A DNA stretch of 64,000 bases from CAWEPK01 sp963835595 (lineage in GTDB: Bacteria > Desulfobacterota > Syntrophorhabdia > Syntrophorhabdales > WCHB1-27), in assembly GCA_963835595.1 (NCBI GenBank), contig CAWIGL010000003.1, positions 186,001 through 250,000 on the forward strand. The letters run 5' to 3'. Positions 61,790-64,000 of the stretch are shown piece by piece. Positions within the stretch are counted from its first letter, which is position 1. Each line of letters starts with the position of its first letter. The notes below the pieces were generated by a model. That model saw only the letters and a list, made by a program, of their open reading frames with translations, was not told the DNA's origin and did no database searches. Both the position numbers and the translations under genes were made by a program.

Positions 61790-61859
61790 GCTGCAAGTTG
61801 CTTGGCGCAAAAGCGCCAAGCAACTTGCAGCATACTATCGAACCAAGTTCGATAGTATG
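61790..61859 (-). terminator. Two adjacent perfect palindromes at the dctM stop
   Basis: 61790-61808 pairs with 61813-61831 (19 bp, loop AAAA), and 61831-61843 pairs with 61847-61859 (13 bp, loop CAA). The second covers the last codons and stop of dctM. They end 8 bp from repeat B copy 5. Confidence 0.6.
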
Positions 61860-63142
61860 AGCACCGTCCAGTACGGCGCCGCCATCAGCACTATAATCGA
61901 GATAATGTACGAGGGTATATACCACAGCCCCCCTCTGAAGACCGTCGACAGCGGTATATCCTTTGCCATGCCCGCCACGACGTAACAGCATATCCCGATG
62001 GGCGGCATGATCGAGCCCATCGTCGTCACGATGCAGATCACCTGGCCGAACCACACCGGGTCGTATCCGAGTTGCACCACCAGGGGGTAAAAGATGGGCA
62101 GCGAGACGAGCAGGAAGGCCAGGGCGTCCATCACGCAGCCGCCGATGATGTAGCAGATCAGGATGACCCACAGGAGCATCCAGCCGGGCATGTTGAGGCC
62201 GCCTATGAACCCGGCTATCTCGTAGGGGAGCCTCGTTACGGTAAGGAAGCGGCCGAAGACAACGGCCCCCGCGACGATCATGAAGACGAGGCAGGAGATG
62301 CGCAGCGTGTCGAGTACAGACCGGATGAAGCCGTCCCAGGAGAGCTTCCTGCGGATGAGGCAGATTATGAGCCCGAGCGTCGAGCTTGCGGCTGCCGCCT
62401 CGGTCGCGGTGACAACGCCGGTGAAGAGGGCGTACATGATGATCCCGAAGAGTATGAGGATGTCAATAATTTCGGGCAGCGCCTTGAAGCGCTCTTTCCA
62501 GGTGCTCCTTTCTGCTGCGGGGCCCCAGTCGGGGTGGCGCCAGCAGATGAAGAAAACGGTGGCTGCGATCAGCACGGTCAGTATGGCGCTCGGTATGACG
62601 TTGCCGAAGAAGAGCTTGCCTATCGACTGGCCCGTATAGAGGCCGTAAACGACGAGGACGATGCTCGGCGGTATGAGCACCCCCAGCGTCGCCCCTGCGG
62701 CCACGGACCCGGCGTTGAGCTGCGGGTGGTACTTGTACTTCCGCATCTCCGGTATCGCAACCGTGCTCATCGTCGCAGCCGTCGCTGTGTTGCTGCCCGA
62801 TATGGCGGAAAAGGCAGCGCAGGCCATGATCGTCGTTATGGCGAGACCGCCCTTGTAGTGGCCGAACCACCTGTACGTGGCACGATAGAGTCCGTCGTTA
62901 TAACCCGCGTAGTGGACGAACTCGCCCACAAGGATAAACATAGGGATAACCGTGAGGCCGTAATTGGAAAAAATATTCCACATATCGGTGCCGATCATGC
63001 CGAAGGCCGCCTTGAACGATGTTACGTAGGCGACGCCGAGGAAGCCGACTATCGCCATAGTGAAGCCTGCGGGTATGCGGAGCAGGAAGAGCACCGCGAA
63101 CATTACCAGAATGCCGTAGACGCCTACCATTGGGCCGGTCAT
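61835..63142 (-). CDS. dctM: TRAP transporter large membrane subunit DctM (second system)
   Basis: A 435-residue, intact DctM. Typical segments: LFLLRIPAGFTMAIVGFLGV, CAAFSAISGSNTATAATMST, TLGVLIPPSIVLVVYGLYTG and GGCVMDALAFLLVSLPIFYP. About 12 membrane segments. It starts 3 bp after the dctQ stop. The final residues and stop are encoded within a perfect palindrome. Confidence 0.94.
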   Translation of the reverse strand: MTGPMVGVYGILVMFAVLFLLRIPAGFTMAIVGFLGVAYVTSFKAAFGMIGTDMWNIFSNYGLTVIPMFILVGEFVHYAGYNDGLYRATYRWFGHYKGGLAITTIMACAAFSAISGSNTATAATMSTVAIPEMRKYKYHPQLNAGSVAAGATLGVLIPPSIVLVVYGLYTGQSIGKLFFGNVIPSAILTVLIAATVFFICWRHPDWGPAAERSTWKERFKALPEIIDILILFGIIMYALFTGVVTATEAAAASSTLGLIICLIRRKLSWDGFIRSVLDTLRISCLVFMIVAGAVVFGRFLTVTRLPYEIAGFIGGLNMPGWMLLWVILICYIIGGCVMDALAFLLVSLPIFYPLVVQLGYDPVWFGQVICIVTTMGSIMPPIGICCYVVAGMAKDIPLSTVFRGGLWYIPSYIISIIVLMAAPYWTVLILSNLVR

Positions 63143-63145
63143 CTT

Positions 63146-63628
63146 CTATCCCTCCCGTCCGATGATTTTCTTGAGGAACTGGACCAGCGCGTTGAGGGAG
63201 ATCGCGGCGAACCCCAGCGCGCAGGCAAAAACGAAAGGATAATAGATGATCTTCAGCGTCTCCGACACCTCGCTCTCATTCCAGATCTTCATGCCCCATA
63301 CATACATCTGCCAGGCGACGATGGCGAAGAAGGCAGCGATGCAGATGTCGGCTATGGTCTCGATGACCTTTTTCAGCCCTTCGGGGTACTTGTCGGAGAG
63401 TATGTCCACGATGATGTGGTCCCTCCTCTTCTGCGTGTAGCCGAGGGCGAAGGAGATCACTATGGCGCCGAGAAAGGAGACGATCTCGTATGTGCCCCTG
63501 AATGGAAAATGGAAGATGCGCAGGGCCACGTTGCCCGTAGCCAGGAGCATCAGGGCAAGCACGGCAACGCCGCCCAAAACGAGCAGCACCCTGTTGATGA
63601 CGACAGTCGCGTAGTCGAGATACTTCAT
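63146..63628 (-). CDS. dctQ: TRAP transporter small membrane subunit DctQ (second system)
   Basis: A 160-residue protein from the ATG at 63628, placed by GGAGGTGAG; an earlier ATG overlaps that ribosome site. Four membrane helices (NRVLLVLGGVAVLALMLL first), with RIFHFPFRGTYEIVSFLGA and KRRDHIIVDIL as family features. Forms the membrane complex with DctM. Confidence 0.92.
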   Translation of the reverse strand: MKYLDYATVVINRVLLVLGGVAVLALMLLATGNVALRIFHFPFRGTYEIVSFLGAIVISFALGYTQKRRDHIIVDILSDKYPEGLKKVIETIADICIAAFFAIVAWQMYVWGMKIWNESEVSETLKIIYYPFVFACALGFAAISLNALVQFLKKIIGREG

Positions 63629-63849
63629 TCTCACCTCCATTTTGCCCGCGCACTTAAGGCCGGGCGTCTCACGCCCTTATCGAGTGCGCCGGGTCCGCTT
63701 GCGCGGGCCCTCCCATCGCCCGCCCTTGCCTTCGCGCCACCTCGTACCTGTTCCGAGGAGCCTGCTTTTTAAAGCCGTACTCCATCGAGGACGGCCGCAG
63801 GCCGTTATTCAGCCGTCCCTGGTGCTGTCTCTTGCCGCTTTTTTAGCGC
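63629..63849. other. Intergenic region between dctP and dctQ
   Basis: About 220 bp of GC-rich DNA with no supported gene, unusually long for a TRAP operon. Confidence 0.4.
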
Positions 63850-64000
63850 CTACTTCGAGTGCTTTTCGTACTTGTCTCTCAGCTTATAGATGTCCTGTAA
63901 AATCTGCTCGCCGGGCAGCCCCTTGGCCGTCACCCTCTTGACGTACTCGTCCATCATCGGCTTCACGAGGACAGGTATCTCTGCCTTGTCCGCTGCCGAC
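63850..64000 (-). CDS. dctP: TRAP transporter substrate-binding protein, C-terminal end (partial)
   Basis: The frame enters from the right edge and ends at a TAG (63852-63850). The 49 visible residues (EIPVLVKPMMDEYVKRVTAK, GLPGEQILQDIYKLRDKYEK) match the C-terminal helices of DctP proteins; compare LKPMFDEYVKELNSKGLPG in the other DctP at 50320. Directly upstream of dctQM, so the order is P-Q-M on the minus strand. The start lies outside the window. Confidence 0.85.
   Translation of the reverse strand, partial: SAADKAEIPVLVKPMMDEYVKRVTAKGLPGEQILQDIYKLRDKYEKHSK

Noticed and set aside
1..64000. CRISPR array or cas genes
   Set aside because: No regularly spaced direct repeats with unique spacers and no Cas-like proteins were seen; the repeats found are dispersed palindromes.

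Overview
The window is 64 kb of GC-rich bacterial chromosome (roughly 60% GC by eye). Its gene content suggests an anaerobic, deltaproteobacterium-like organism (Desulfobacterota, Syntrophia/Syntrophorhabdus type). The reasons are a Re-citrate-synthase/isopropylmalate-synthase-like enzyme, two TRAP transporter clusters, a Liv-type ABC transporter joined to a molybdenum hydroxylase, a rubrerythrin, a CFI-box surface protease and an Mla lipid-transport cluster. This placement is inference from gene families; no rRNA or tRNA gene was seen.

Region by region: 1-860 holds a MazEF/PemK-like toxin-antitoxin pair lying between two copies of the 3' end of tyrS. 859-10253 is a housekeeping block on the minus strand: aspS, a LeuA-like enzyme with a C-terminal Cache domain, prfB with its programmed frameshift, a ZapB-like coiled coil, zapA, a probable 6S RNA, rny, ymdB and tyrS. 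10326-12846 is two nearly identical ISAs1-family elements in tandem that share 10-bp target duplications. 13121-20190 has an NlpC/P60 hydrolase, a membrane protein, an MntA-like nucleotidyltransferase with a truncated partner, a YfgM-like protein, a chemoreceptor and a broken PAS histidine kinase. 20421-28606 has a coupled small secreted protein plus papain-like protease, the Mla lipid ABC system, MgtC and a rubrerythrin. 28737-42091 has a VUT-family transporter, an Old Yellow Enzyme and a long minus-strand operon (livJGFMH, then three molybdenum-hydroxylase subunits, then hydroxypyruvate isomerase and a beta-hydroxyacid dehydrogenase), with a GntR regulator upstream. 42605-45062 has a saccharopine-dehydrogenase-like protein and a glutamate-semialdehyde-aminomutase-like aminotransferase. 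45203-48609 is an AT-richer block (DUF2442, two unknown genes, a sodium:solute symporter). 48775-53474 has an SDR, an XRE-cupin regulator and a TRAP transporter. 53590-61439 is an accessory region with an exported low-complexity protein, twin porins, a secreted pentapeptide-repeat protein and an AT-rich pair including DUF5677. 61835-64000 is a second TRAP transporter, cut by the window edge.

The most unusual material lies between genes. Five copies of a ~130-bp element form one long imperfect hairpin. Its apical stem shows compensatory changes, and every copy lies just past a stop codon in the same orientation relative to that gene. A second family carries a GGGGCTCAGCGCC core and a perfect hairpin whose arms differ but stay paired between copies; it forms the centre of a ~240-bp composite element and is the target of the IS elements. 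Perfect 13- to 21-bp palindromes cover the stop codons of two genes next to the first repeat family.

Nine genes can be read through only by assuming single-base errors. Almost all of these are extra bases, and four turn GAGCTC into GAGNCTC. They look more like systematic sequence errors than gene decay. Such genes are annotated over their full reconstructed span.
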